From the NCBI RefSeq assembly GCF_051062515.1, contig NZ_JAMXEK010000001.1: a stretch of 64,000 bases of DNA; one strand, written 5' to 3'. Source of the stretch: Aliarcobacter sp017996075 (GTDB lineage Bacteria > Campylobacterota > Campylobacteria > Campylobacterales > Arcobacteraceae). The notes under the pieces are model-generated. The model saw only the letters and a program-made list of their open reading frames with translations, was not told the DNA's origin and did not search any database. Below are positions 8,120 through 17,293 of the stretch, piece by piece (position 1 is the stretch's first letter; each line of letters opens with the position of its first letter). The translations under genes were made by a program, and so were the position numbers.

Positions 8120-10045
8120 ATGTCAAAACAACTACTTCAAAAACAAGCAGATACAATCAGATTTTTAGCTGCTGATATGGTACAAAGAGCTAACTCAGGA
8201 CATCCTGGAGCTCCTATGGGACTTGCTGATATTGCAACAGTTTTAAGCAAGCATTTAAATATAAATCCAGCCGATGAAAAATGGCTAAATAGAGATAGAT
8301 TAGTATTTTCAGGTGGTCATGCAACTGGTTTGGTTTACTCTTTACTTCATTTATGGGGATTTGATGTATCAGTAAATGATATGAAAAACTTTAGACAATC
8401 TGGTTCAAAAACTCCAGGACATCCAGAATATGGACATACTCATGGAATAGAAATTACAACAGGACCACTAGGGCAAGGAATTGCAAATGCTGTTGGATTT
8501 GCAATGGCAGGAAAATATGCTCAAAATTTATTGGGAAAAGATGTAATAAATCATAAAGTTTATTGTCTTTGTGGAGATGGAGATTTACAAGAAGGTATCT
8601 CTTATGAGGCAACTTCAACTGCAGGGCATATGAAACTTGATAATCTTGTGATTATTTATGATAGCAATTCAATCACGATTGAAGGAGATACAAGCCTTGC
8701 TTGGAGTGAAAATGTTAAAAAAAGATTTCAAGCTATTGATTTTGAAGTAATTGAAATAGATGGGCATAATTTTGATCAAATTGATAAGGCTTTTGTTCAA
8801 GCAAAAAATTCAACAATGCCTGTTTTAATTATTGCTAAAACAGTTATTGCAAAAGGGGCTGTTACTCTTGAAGGAAGTCACCATTCTCACGGAGCACCTC
8901 TTGGAGTTGATGAGATAAAACAAGCAAAAATAAAAGCTGGATTTAATCCTGATGTTGATTTTGAAGTAAGCGCAGATGTAAAAGGTGCTTTTGATAAATT
9001 AATTGTTGGTTCAACTATGCAAAATAGTTGGAATGAAAGTTTATCTAAAGAGACAAAAGCAAAAATAGATGAGTTACAAAATCCAGATTTTGACAGCATT
9101 GTTTATCCAAGTTTTGAGGCTGGAAGTAGTGTAGCTACAAGAGATTCAAATCATAAAATATTAAATGCTATTGCTTCAAAAATTCCTAGTTTCTTAGGTG
9201 GAAGTGCAGATTTAGCACCATCAAATAAAACAGAACTAAAAGATATGGGTGATTTTCCAAATGGAAGAAATATCCATTTTGGTATTAAAGAACATGCAAT
9301 GGCAGCTATTGTAAATGCTATGAATCTGTATGGTTTATTTAGAGTTTACAGTGCAACATTTTTTGTATTTAGTGACTATTTAAAACCTAGTGCTAGAATT
9401 GCTGCATTAGCAGGAATTCCTCAACACTTTATTTGGACACATGATAGTATTGGTGTTGGAGAAGATGGACCAACTCATCAACCAATTGAGCATTTAAGTC
9501 AATTTAGAGCTTTACCAAATTTTTATACATTTAGACCAGCTGATGCAACTGAAAATGTTGAAGCTTGGAAAATAGCACTTAAAATGAATGCTCCAACAGC
9601 ATTTGTATGTTCAAGACAAGGTTTAAAAGTTTTAAAAGATGATAAAGCTTTTGGAGATGTTTGTAATGGTGGATATTTATTAACAAAAAGAGAGAATGCA
9701 ACTATCACAATTATGGCAAGTGGAAGTGAAGTTAATTTGGCTTTACAAACTGCTTGTGCTTTAGAAAAAGAGGGAATTCTTGCAAATATAGTTTCTGTTC
9801 CTTGTTTTGATTTACTTTTAGAACAAGATGAAACTTATATAAATAAAATAATAGACCAAAAAACAAGAGTTTATGCAGTTGAAGCAGCAAGAGCTTTAGA
9901 GTATTATAAATATGCAGATGTAGTATTTGGAATGGATAGTTTTGGAGCTAGTGGACCTGCTGATAAGCTTTTTGATGAGTTTGGATTTACAGTTGATAAA
10001 TTAAAATCAAAAATTATAGAAGATCTTAAAAAACAAATAAAATAA
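8120..10045 (+). CDS. tktA: Transketolase
   Basis: 641 residues, close to the family length of about 650. Thiamine-diphosphate enzyme of the non-oxidative pentose phosphate pathway; moves two-carbon ketol units between sugar phosphates. The N-terminal domain has ANSGHPGAPMGLADIATVL and the ThDP-binding GDGDLQEGISYEA (GDG...N-type motif); the middle domain contains GIKEHAMAAIVNAM, with the catalytic Glu, and IWTHDSIGVGEDGPTHQPIE; the C-terminal domain is complete. ATG 8120 has AGGA 6 nt upstream. It is monocistronic, bounded by a TATAAT box and a strong terminator. Along with gapA, pgk, tpiA and pyk elsewhere in the window it indicates an active lower central carbon pathway. Confidence 0.97.
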   Translation: MSKQLLQKQADTIRFLAADMVQRANSGHPGAPMGLADIATVLSKHLNINPADEKWLNRDRLVFSGGHATGLVYSLLHLWGFDVSVNDMKNFRQSGSKTPGHPEYGHTHGIEITTGPLGQGIANAVGFAMAGKYAQNLLGKDVINHKVYCLCGDGDLQEGISYEATSTAGHMKLDNLVIIYDSNSITIEGDTSLAWSENVKKRFQAIDFEVIEIDGHNFDQIDKAFVQAKNSTMPVLIIAKTVIAKGAVTLEGSHHSHGAPLGVDEIKQAKIKAGFNPDVDFEVSADVKGAFDKLIVGSTMQNSWNESLSKETKAKIDELQNPDFDSIVYPSFEAGSSVATRDSNHKILNAIASKIPSFLGGSADLAPSNKTELKDMGDFPNGRNIHFGIKEHAMAAIVNAMNLYGLFRVYSATFFVFSDYLKPSARIAALAGIPQHFIWTHDSIGVGEDGPTHQPIEHLSQFRALPNFYTFRPADATENVEAWKIALKMNAPTAFVCSRQGLKVLKDDKAFGDVCNGGYLLTKRENATITIMASGSEVNLALQTACALEKEGILANIVSVPCFDLLLEQDETYINKIIDQKTRVYAVEAARALEYYKYADVVFGMDSFGASGPADKLFDEFGFTVDKLKSKIIEDLKKQIK

Positions 10046-10076
10046 AAAGATGAGAATAGATTATTCTCATCTTTTT
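10044..10076 (+). terminator. Strong intrinsic terminator of tkt
   Basis: Perfect 15-bp arms (10044-10058 and 10062-10076) with a 3-base loop GAT, ending in a run of T. The hairpin begins within the tkt stop codon. Confidence 0.85.
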
Positions 10077-10100
10077 TCTCTTAAAACTCTTAAGGAATAG

Positions 10101-10460
10101 ATGAAAGATTCACTTTTTGTATATGGTACATTGATGCCAAACTGTCCAAATTCATATGTTTTAGAAAATATTGTAGGAAAATTTGTACCTGCAACTGTAA
10201 AAGGAAAATTAATAGATGCAGGCTGGAGTGCTAGTATGGGATATCCTGGCATTAGGCTAGAAATGGGTAATGATACTATTCATGGGTTTTTGTTTTATTC
10301 TGATAATCTTATAAATCATTGGGAAAATCTTGATATTTTTGAAGGAGTTGAGTTTAGTAGAACGCCTGTTATTGTTGAAAGATATGATGAAGTAGAGGTT
10401 CAAACTTATATTTATACATTAAAAGATGAGATTATTGAGATGTATGAAGAGAAAATATAG
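10101..10460 (+). CDS. Gamma-glutamylcyclotransferase (AIG2/GGCT-like) family protein
   Basis: 119 residues. The N-terminal DSLFVYGTLMPNCPNS is the YGTL motif that binds the glutamyl moiety in the GGCT fold; GYPGIRL, GFLFYSDN and the later LDIFEGVEF with the putative catalytic Glu follow in the expected order. Family members cyclise gamma-glutamyl amines or amino acids to 5-oxoproline; the specific substrate of this bacterial subgroup is unknown. ATG 10101 has AAGGA 5 nt upstream, right after the tkt terminator, so it probably has its own weak promoter within the terminator-proximal region or arises by read-through. Confidence 0.85.
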   Translation: MKDSLFVYGTLMPNCPNSYVLENIVGKFVPATVKGKLIDAGWSASMGYPGIRLEMGNDTIHGFLFYSDNLINHWENLDIFEGVEFSRTPVIVERYDEVEVQTYIYTLKDEIIEMYEEKI

Positions 10461-10547
10461 CTTAAAAACTATAATATTATTGAGTTTGTAAATTACTAGC
10501 TTTTTTAAATAGATATAAGAAATTTAAATAAACTTTAAAGTTTTATA

Positions 10548-10566
10548 TATTATGATATTCATTATC
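10548..10566 (+). promoter_or_regulatory. Fur-box-like operator before the small ankyrin gene
   Basis: The 19 bases at 10548-10566 match the classical Fur consensus (GATAATGATAATCATTATC) at 16 of 19 positions by eye, including an intact CATTATC half. The site lies 21 nt before the TTG start, over a TATATT-like promoter region, where a repressor would block transcription. The high AT content raises the chance of coincidence. Confidence 0.5.
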
Positions 10567-10586
10567 ATTTTAAAAAAGGAAATATT

Positions 10587-11057
10587 TTGTGTAACAATAC
10601 TCTTTTAGGGCAAAGGCTAAATTTAAGTAGTTCTAGTGATATTTTTGATAATCTAATCAAAAAAAATGAGTGGGAAACTCTGATTAGATTATTTAGTTTA
10701 AATATCTTGGATATAAATCATAGAGATTGTAAAGGTAGAAATATTTTATATTTTGCAATATTAAATAAAAAATATGAGTATATAAAAATACTTTTTGATT
10801 TAAGAGTTAATTCTAGAGTAAATTTTTCTCTAAATGCAATAAATTTTGCTGTTTGTTTAGATGATATAAAATCTTTAGAGATACTTTTAAAATGTGGTTT
10901 AAGTGTAGATACTTTAGATGAGATAGGAACTTCACCTTTAATATATGCAATTTTATATAATAAAAAAAAGAGTGCAGAATTTTTGATTAAATCTGGTGCT
11001 GATCTTGAACTAGAAGATTTTATGGGGAATTGTGCTAAAAAAATGTTACAAAATTAA
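10587..11057 (+). CDS. Small ankyrin-repeat protein
   Basis: 156 residues from a TTG start at 10587, supported by AAAAAAGGA 6 nt upstream. Three to four ankyrin-type repeats are recognisable: DINHRDCKGRNILYFAILNK, then a degenerate unit with SLNAINFAVCLDD, then TLDEIGTSPLIYAILYNKKK ending in SGADLELEDFMGN. There is no signal peptide or TM, so a cytoplasmic protein-protein adaptor is likely. Small ankyrin proteins in related bacteria are known next to catalase genes, where one assists catalase; no catalase is near this one. A Fur-box-like element precedes it, suggesting iron-responsive expression. Function otherwise unknown. Confidence 0.8.
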   Translation: MCNNTLLGQRLNLSSSSDIFDNLIKKNEWETLIRLFSLNILDINHRDCKGRNILYFAILNKKYEYIKILFDLRVNSRVNFSLNAINFAVCLDDIKSLEILLKCGLSVDTLDEIGTSPLIYAILYNKKKSAEFLIKSGADLELEDFMGNCAKKMLQN

Positions 11058-11073
11058 TAGAAAATAGTAGATT

Positions 11074-13551
11074 TTAAACACAAACTAAATCTAATATTTT
11101 CTTTATACTTTTATAGAAGTTATCATTTTTTTCTATTAAAATCAGATCTTTTGCATATCCTTTTGAAGTAATAAGTTTTGCACTTTCAACTTCTATGTTA
11201 AAATCATCAAAAACTTTTGCAATATATGCAAAAAGTCCTTTTTGATCTTTTGTATTTATCTTCATAGATGCTAAGTATTCACTATGATTAAAATCTATTT
11301 TTATATCATCTTTTTTTATAATTGGTTTATTTATTCTTATTTTTTTACTCATATCAAAAGATTCATGAATTATCTCTTCGATTAAATAAAGCTCTTCATC
11401 TAAAGCTTTTTTAGAAAAACATATTTCAAAATTCTTTTTCTCATCATATAGTTTGAAAATATTCATACTATTCATATCCATATATTGAAGTCTTCCCAAC
11501 AAATATCCCAAATTTAAAGGAATTTTTCTAATAATCCTAATTTTGAGAAAATCTTCATTTATAATATCAAAACTATATTTTTGTACATCCTTTGCTTTTA
11601 TTGCAATATTTAAAATATCTTTACTTTTTAGTCTTAAAAACATCTGATTTGAAGAGATTTGGGCTATTTTTCTTTTTAAAATATTTGGTAACTCTTGATA
11701 TTTATCTAAAGTTTTCATTTTATTTAGTTTTGAAACTCTAGTAATACTCTCTTTTATAAGTTCTGGATTTTCAAAAGCTAAGATACTTTTTTTGTAAAGT
11801 TCTTTTAATAGCATTGAAATTGAACTATTGTAAAGAGGTTTATTGACTGCACAAATATCACAATAAGTTACAACATACAAAATTTTTAGTTCATTTATAT
11901 TTTTGAATAATCCTATAAAGTTCAAAATAGCTTTTTGTGAGTAGATATCTTCGTTTGTTGCAGTTCTTGACATTTGGTCATGGTGTCTTATAATATTTGC
12001 GCCCATTTTTATAAATTCATCATCAAAACCAAAATTTTTCATGGTTTTTTTGAAAATATTTTCTCCAATAATATGATGATCTTTTTTTCTTCCTTTTCCA
12101 ATATCATGAAAAAGTGCAATAAGTCTTGTTAAAATTTGCTCCTCTTTACAAAGAGAGTTAAAAACAGATTTAATAAATTCATCTTCTATATACATACTAT
12201 ATTTTACTGTTTGAAGGGTGTGGATATCTACTGGATGTTTATGATAACCATCAAATTGAGCTAAATTTGATATTTTTTTGAATGCTGGAATTAATCTATT
12301 TATTAGTTCACTATTATAAAATAGTTTTAAAATAGGGTACAAATTCTCATTTGTAAGAAGTGTTTTAATATCTTTTTTTAGTGATTTATTTATGATTTTT
12401 GGCATTTTTACTCTACTTGCAAAGTATATGTAAGATCTATCAAAACCTTTTATTGTTTGAGGAAATGATATTAGCTCTTTTAAAAGAGTTTTTAAATCAA
12501 CAAAACTTCTATGAAAAGAGCAATATATTTTATTTTCTAAAATATAGATACCTTTTTTAAATCTCGATTTTCTCAAAACTTCTAAATTTGAAGTATCAAA
12601 AAACATAGTTCTTATAAATTTTGAACTCATATTTGAGTGAAAATTATGAATTATATGAAGGCTTGAAAATAGTTTTGCCATAAATTCAAACTCATTTTTA
12701 AAGTTTAATTTACTACTTACTTCAGGAAGTGTGTCAAAAGTAATTGTATCTACCTTTTTTTTATGAATAGTATGAAGAGCGTTTCTTGTTTGAAATAAGA
12801 AATCTAAAGCAATTGTAAACTTTTTATAAGAATCATAATTTAATTTTGTACCTACAAGTTCTTTTGCTTTTTGAACATCATATACAACATTTAAAATCCA
12901 AAAAAGCATATTTGCTTCTCTGATTCCACCATATCCATCTTTTAAGTTTACTTGCATATTTAGTGGATATTTTTGTAATCTTTGAGTGTGAGTAGTTAGT
13001 TGTTCTTGTACAAAAGCTTTTTTATCTATTTGTCTTAGATTTTTAACAAACAATTCAAAATCTTCATAAATCTTTTTTGAACCAAAAATATATCTTGATT
13101 CAAGAAGTGAAGTTTTAATAGTAATATCATCTTTTGCTAAATCATACATTTCATCAATATTATCAATATTCACAACTCTTAATCCAAGATTTAATCCACA
13201 ATCCCAAGCAAAGGCTACAAATTTTTCTATGATTTTCAAAATATCATAAGATTTACTATTTTTGTATAAAATCATAACATCAATATCAGAGTGTAAACAT
13301 AACTCTACTCTTGCATAAGAACCAAGAGCTACAAAGCTAACAAATGAGTTATGTTTAAAACTATTCAGACTTAAATAAGAGAAAATTTGAAATAAGAATT
13401 TATCTATATTTTTTGTATTTTGTTTGAAAAAGAGTTTACTATTGCTTGTATTTGCACTATTTTTATAATCTATATAATTTTTTTTAAATATTTTTGATAC
13501 TTCAAAACTACTTTTATCTTTAAAGTTTTTTATATCAAAATATTTAATCAT
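11074..13551 (-). CDS. glnD: [Protein-PII] uridylyltransferase / uridylyl-removing enzyme
   Basis: 825 residues, in the GlnD size range (about 850). The nucleotidyltransferase signature GSYARVELCLHSDIDV has G77-S78 and metal-binding D89-x-D91; a central helical domain follows; an HD domain carries LFHDIGKGRKKDHH near residue 478; the C-terminus holds two ACT-like domains (from about residue 670 and about 755, the latter SMKINTKDQKGLFAYIAKVF). GlnD senses glutamine through the ACT domains and adds or removes UMP on PII Tyr51. Its start codon overlaps the stop of the upstream ankyrin gene (ATGA), indicating translational coupling. The likely substrate, PII with Tyr51, is encoded in the divergent unit at about 17 kb. 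Confidence 0.93.
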   Translation of the reverse strand: MIKYFDIKNFKDKSSFEVSKIFKKNYIDYKNSANTSNSKLFFKQNTKNIDKFLFQIFSYLSLNSFKHNSFVSFVALGSYARVELCLHSDIDVMILYKNSKSYDILKIIEKFVAFAWDCGLNLGLRVVNIDNIDEMYDLAKDDITIKTSLLESRYIFGSKKIYEDFELFVKNLRQIDKKAFVQEQLTTHTQRLQKYPLNMQVNLKDGYGGIREANMLFWILNVVYDVQKAKELVGTKLNYDSYKKFTIALDFLFQTRNALHTIHKKKVDTITFDTLPEVSSKLNFKNEFEFMAKLFSSLHIIHNFHSNMSSKFIRTMFFDTSNLEVLRKSRFKKGIYILENKIYCSFHRSFVDLKTLLKELISFPQTIKGFDRSYIYFASRVKMPKIINKSLKKDIKTLLTNENLYPILKLFYNSELINRLIPAFKKISNLAQFDGYHKHPVDIHTLQTVKYSMYIEDEFIKSVFNSLCKEEQILTRLIALFHDIGKGRKKDHHIIGENIFKKTMKNFGFDDEFIKMGANIIRHHDQMSRTATNEDIYSQKAILNFIGLFKNINELKILYVVTYCDICAVNKPLYNSSISMLLKELYKKSILAFENPELIKESITRVSKLNKMKTLDKYQELPNILKRKIAQISSNQMFLRLKSKDILNIAIKAKDVQKYSFDIINEDFLKIRIIRKIPLNLGYLLGRLQYMDMNSMNIFKLYDEKKNFEICFSKKALDEELYLIEEIIHESFDMSKKIRINKPIIKKDDIKIDFNHSEYLASMKINTKDQKGLFAYIAKVFDDFNIEVESAKLITSKGYAKDLILIEKNDNFYKSIKKILDLVCV

Positions 13552-15476
13552 TGTTTTGAAATATCTATTTCAAACTCTAAAATCATATTTTCAGCTAGTT
13601 TATTTAGGTTTGATTTGTTGTTTGAGTCATCAACGCCAAAGCTTAAATTTAAAATATTCTTGTGATACCTTTTTAGAAATTCCAAGATATTTGGTGATTT
13701 TTTATTTGCATTATTTATTGATGCTCCTAAATCAATAAGTTCTAAAACAACACTTTTTTTACCCATAAAAGCTGCATAATTTATAGGTTTTGCACCAAAA
13801 CTATCTGCTTGATTTATAATAGTATTGTTGTATTGAGATATGATTTTAATATATTTTTCTTTGTCTTTAAAAATTGTTGTATGGATGAGGTTTCTTCCTT
13901 TTTCATCTACAAAATTTGTATTTGCTCTTAAATCCAAAAGAAGCTTTAAAATATCATCTTTATCATTTAAAATTGCAAACTCTAAAGCTGTAATGCCTCT
14001 ATCATTTTTTGCATTTATATCAACTCCTGCAACAATTAAATTTTTTATAGTGTTTAATAAAACCCTTCTATTTTCAACTCTTTTTTCCAAATCTTGCTCT
14101 AGAAGATGAAAAATAATATTATTACCATTTATATCTGTTGAATTTATTTGCAAGTTTTTTGTTCTTAAAATTTTAAATAAGGAGAAGTTGAAATTTAATA
14201 AACTATCAAAAAATAGTGGTTTGTTTTTAGAGTTTAATCTATTGAAATCAAGATTATAGCTTTTTGTTAAAGCCTCTAAAATATCTTTATATTGAGCATT
14301 CTGATTTAGATTTTCTTTATAAATTAAATCAAGGTTTTGTTCATTTTCTAAATGTAAAATAATATTTATAAGAGTTTCAACTACACAAATATTATCTCTA
14401 TTTTTGAACTCTAAATTGGCACCTTTCTCAATATATAGTTTAATTAAATCCATATTAGCTATGCCATTTAATATTAAAATTGATAAAACTGTAAGACCCT
14501 CTACATTTTGTCTATTGAGATTTAATTTTTCAAGATTATTTAGTAAATAGTGAATTAAATCTCTATCTAAACTTCTTGTTACATCAAAAAATATTGTCTC
14601 ATTTTTATTATCCATTGCTTGGACATTTATATTTTGGTGTACTAATGCTTTGATTAATTCAGATTGACTATCTTTTTTATTTGTATATTGAATTTTTAAA
14701 AAGTGCTCAACTGCTTTCATTAAAATATTTTTATTTTCATGGTTTTTTATATTTAAGTTAAACTCTAACTCAGCTGCTCTTTTTATAAAATCAAATGCTT
14801 CTAAACCTTTTGTTGCGGCAAAAAATAAGTAGCTAATTGATTTGTTATTTGGAATAGTTGGATCGGCACCTTGGTTTAGTAAATACAAAGCCAATTCAAG
14901 ATTGTTGTAACAATTATCAAGGTGTAAAATAGTATCTCCGATTTTATTTTTATGGTTTAAATCAATTTTTTCTAAAGATACTAACTTTTTTATAATATTC
15001 ATATTTCCATTTGATACTGCATCAAAAAGAACATTGTTTCCATCATTGTCACAATTTGTAAAAGAGTTTGTTTTTTGTATTAAAAATCTAACTATTTTTT
15101 TATTTGCATTATGAATAGATTCTTGAAGAACCGTTCTGTTTTTAATATTTAAGTGGTTTAAATTAGCACCAAAATCCAGTAGAGTTTCTAGAAGTTTACT
15201 ATCTTTTGAGTATATTGTATAAAATATTGCACTCTCTTTTAGATTATTTTCAAGCTCTAAATCAATTTTATTTTCAAGTAACCATAAACAAGAGTTGTAT
15301 AAATCTTTTTTACAGCAAGCTATTAAAATTGGCTCACTGTTTAAGTATAAAGAGTTTAAATCTATCTTTGATTTCTCTTTTATTTTGTTTAAATTCTCAA
15401 GATTTAAAGTAGGGCTTAAAAGCTCTTTTATCAAATCATCATTTGAAAATTTTTTAGCACCAAGCAATCCTAGCAT
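13548..15476 (-). CDS. Large ankyrin-repeat protein coupled to glnD
   Basis: 642 residues, almost wholly ankyrin-like repeats of 30-36 residues. Typical units include NNLKESAIFYTIYSKDSKLL, NIKNRTVLQESIHNANKKIV, NKIGDTILHLDNCYNNLELA and NDRGITALEFAILNDKDDIL; I count roughly 12-14, some degenerate. There is no signal peptide, TM or catalytic motif, so a cytoplasmic scaffold is the most that can be said. The gene overlaps glnD by 4 nt (ATGA) and heads the operon opposite amtB, which suggests, but does not prove, a role in nitrogen signalling or in holding GlnD with a partner. ATG 15476 is followed by a sensible LGLLGAKKF start. Confidence 0.85.
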   Translation of the reverse strand: MLGLLGAKKFSNDDLIKELLSPTLNLENLNKIKEKSKIDLNSLYLNSEPILIACCKKDLYNSCLWLLENKIDLELENNLKESAIFYTIYSKDSKLLETLLDFGANLNHLNIKNRTVLQESIHNANKKIVRFLIQKTNSFTNCDNDGNNVLFDAVSNGNMNIIKKLVSLEKIDLNHKNKIGDTILHLDNCYNNLELALYLLNQGADPTIPNNKSISYLFFAATKGLEAFDFIKRAAELEFNLNIKNHENKNILMKAVEHFLKIQYTNKKDSQSELIKALVHQNINVQAMDNKNETIFFDVTRSLDRDLIHYLLNNLEKLNLNRQNVEGLTVLSILILNGIANMDLIKLYIEKGANLEFKNRDNICVVETLINIILHLENEQNLDLIYKENLNQNAQYKDILEALTKSYNLDFNRLNSKNKPLFFDSLLNFNFSLFKILRTKNLQINSTDINGNNIIFHLLEQDLEKRVENRRVLLNTIKNLIVAGVDINAKNDRGITALEFAILNDKDDILKLLLDLRANTNFVDEKGRNLIHTTIFKDKEKYIKIISQYNNTIINQADSFGAKPINYAAFMGKKSVVLELIDLGASINNANKKSPNILEFLKRYHKNILNLSFGVDDSNNKSNLNKLAENMILEFEIDISKQ

Positions 15477-15501
15477 AATTTTTATTTCCTAAATTTTTTT
15501 T

Positions 15502-15507
15502 ATTATA
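15502..15507 (-). promoter_or_regulatory. Candidate -10 element of the ankyrin-glnD operon
   Basis: Read on the minus strand these bases are TATAAT, 26 nt upstream of the ankyrin ATG. The 228-nt divergent gap (15477-15704) is otherwise very AT-rich, with no second gene visible in it. Confidence 0.4.
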
Positions 15508-15651
15508 TAACAATCAAAGTAATTTAAATATTAATTAAAAAATATCCAAATGAATGTTACAAAAATACACATAAAATATTTAAAATCCATAAATATTTAA
15601 ATTTTAAGCTAAAAGTAAGATATTTTTATCTTTATTTAATTTTTTATTTGA

Positions 15652-15657
15652 TAGAAT
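15652..15657 (+). promoter_or_regulatory. Candidate -10 element of amtB
   Basis: TAGAAT at 15652-15657, preceded by T-rich tracts typical of Campylobacterota promoters. It would place the transcript start near 15664, just before a GC-rich palindrome. No sigma-54 type GG/GC motif is visible in the gap. Confidence 0.4.
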
Positions 15658-15665
15658 TCTGCTCG

Positions 15666-15677
15666 TCCAGCGCTGGA
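15666..15677. promoter_or_regulatory. GC-rich palindrome in the amtB leader
   Basis: The 12-base perfect palindrome TCCAGCGCTGGA stands out in an otherwise over 80% AT gap. It lies 28 nt upstream of the amtB ATG, just downstream of the putative -10. It could be an operator for a dimeric regulator or, in RNA, a small 5' hairpin. Function inferred from position only. Confidence 0.45.
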
Positions 15678-15704
15678 GACTTTACTCTCTAAAAGGACTA
15701 CTTT

Positions 15705-16898
15705 ATGGAAACTATGTCTGATATGTCATATATTATTGACACACTCTACGTACTGTTTGCGATGACTTTGGTTGTTTTTATGTATCCTGGCTTTGCTATG
15801 TTGGAAGCTGGAATTGTTAGAACAAAAAATGTTACTGCTGTATTAACTATCAATATTCTTATTTTTTCAATTGCATCTTTAGCATTCGTTTTAGTTGGTT
15901 ATTCTTTAGCATTTGGAGAAGGACTAAACGATGAAAATATAAATTATGCAACGGTTTTATTTCAGATGGCTTTCGTTGGAAAGGCAATGAATGTTATGAG
16001 TGGTGGTATTAGTGAAAGAGCTAGAGTAATACCAATAGCAATATTTACAATAATTATGAGTTCTGTTTTATATCCTTTAGTGGTAAATTTAACTTGGGGT
16101 TCAAATTTCTTAAAAGATACAATCTTAGATATATCATCAATGCATGATTTAGCAGGTTCTACAGTTATACACAGTACTGGTGGTTGGGCTTTATTGGCTG
16201 CTTTACTAATAGTAGGAGCTAGAACTGGAAGATATACAAAAGAGGGTGGAGTTAGAGTTATTCCTGCTTCAAATATTCCTTTAGTTACTTTGGGAGCTTT
16301 ACTTTTATGGATTGGTTGGTTTGGATTTAATGGTGGAAGTGTAGGAAGTATTGCTACAAAAGAGGATGCACATCTTGTTTCATTAGTAATTTTAAATACA
16401 AATACAGCTGGTTTTGCAGGAGCAATTGCAGTAGCAATAATGATGTATATTTTGTACAAAAAATTTGATATCACTATGATTTTAAATGGTGGTTTAGGTG
16501 GTCTCGTTTCAATTACAGCAGCAGCTGATGTAGTTGGTGTTTACTCTCCTATTTTAATAGGAGCAATTGGTGGAATACTGGTTGTTCTTGGTGTATTTAT
16601 GTTTGACAAATTAAGAATAGATGATCCTGTTGGAGCTTTATCTGTACATTTAATAAATGGAATTTGGGGAACATTAGCAGTTGGAATTTTCGCTTCAAAT
16701 GGCGATGATATTACATTCTTAGGACAATTAAAAGGGGTTGTATTTGTTGGAGTCTTTGTTTTTGTAAGTTCTTATGTATTGTTATATATCTTACATAAGA
16801 TAATGCCAGTAAGAGCAAAACGAGATCAAGAAATGCAAGGTTTAGATGTTGAAGAGTGCGGTTTGGAAGCTTATCCAGAATTTAAACGAGCATTCTAA
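15705..16898 (+). CDS. amtB: Ammonium transporter AmtB
   Basis: 397 residues, about 11 TM helices, family length about 400-430. Conserved segments: FVLVGYSLAFGEG, ERARVIPIAIFT, DLAGSTVIHSTGGWALLAAL with the first pore histidine, LLWIGWFGFNGGS, NTNTAGFAGAIA, NGGLGGLVSITAAAD and, near the end, DDPVGALSVHLINGIWGTLAVG with the second pore histidine. It conducts ammonium/ammonia across the inner membrane and is normally blocked by PII bound to its cytoplasmic face. The start has AGGA 7 nt upstream. The PII gene follows 56 nt downstream, the classical amtB-PII pairing. It has no cleavable signal peptide of the kind seen in enterobacterial AmtB. Confidence 0.96.
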   Translation: METMSDMSYIIDTLYVLFAMTLVVFMYPGFAMLEAGIVRTKNVTAVLTINILIFSIASLAFVLVGYSLAFGEGLNDENINYATVLFQMAFVGKAMNVMSGGISERARVIPIAIFTIIMSSVLYPLVVNLTWGSNFLKDTILDISSMHDLAGSTVIHSTGGWALLAALLIVGARTGRYTKEGGVRVIPASNIPLVTLGALLLWIGWFGFNGGSVGSIATKEDAHLVSLVILNTNTAGFAGAIAVAIMMYILYKKFDITMILNGGLGGLVSITAAADVVGVYSPILIGAIGGILVVLGVFMFDKLRIDDPVGALSVHLINGIWGTLAVGIFASNGDDITFLGQLKGVVFVGVFVFVSSYVLLYILHKIMPVRAKRDQEMQGLDVEECGLEAYPEFKRAF

Positions 16899-16954
16899 TA
16901 ATATTAGTTTAATAAAATTTTGTTAAAATAATTGAACTAAAGAAAGGATTAATA

Positions 16955-17293
16955 TTGAAAAAAATAGAAGCTATAATTAAACCATTTAAACTTGAAGATG
17001 TGAAAGATGCATTAACTCAAGCTGGAATTTCAGGTATGACTGTATTAGATGTTAAAGGTTATGGAAGACAACAAGGACACAGCGAACTCTATAGAGGTGC
17101 TGAATATGTCGTTGATTTTTTACCAAAAATTAAATTAGAGTTAATAGTTGCTGATGAAGATGTTGAGAAAATAATAACAGTAATCACAGAAGCTGCAAAG
17201 ACTGGAAATATTGGAGATGGGAAAATATTTGTTTCATCTATTGAAAAAATCATAAGAATTAGAACAGGTGAACAAGATGAGGAAGCTATTTAA
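16955..17293 (+). CDS. glnB: Nitrogen regulatory protein PII
   Basis: 112 residues, exact PII length, TTG start with AAAGGA upstream. The T-loop reads GRQQGHSELYRGAEYVVDF with Tyr51, the uridylylation site; the B-loop has TGNIGDGKIF; the C-terminus is RIRTGEQDEEAI, closest to GlnB/GlnK consensus. PII integrates ATP/ADP, 2-oxoglutarate and, by GlnD uridylylation, glutamine status, then controls AmtB and other targets. It could equally be named glnK, because it is next to amtB; only one PII gene is in the window. The pyrC start codon follows its stop directly (no gap). Confidence 0.95.
   Translation: MKKIEAIIKPFKLEDVKDALTQAGISGMTVLDVKGYGRQQGHSELYRGAEYVVDFLPKIKLELIVADEDVEKIITVITEAAKTGNIGDGKIFVSSIEKIIRIRTGEQDEEAI

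Noticed and set aside
13556..15492. Several plus-strand frames opposite the ankyrin/glnD genes
   Set aside because: They are antisense shadows with hydrophobic, Phe/Leu/Ser-rich translation caused by the AT-rich codons of the real genes.
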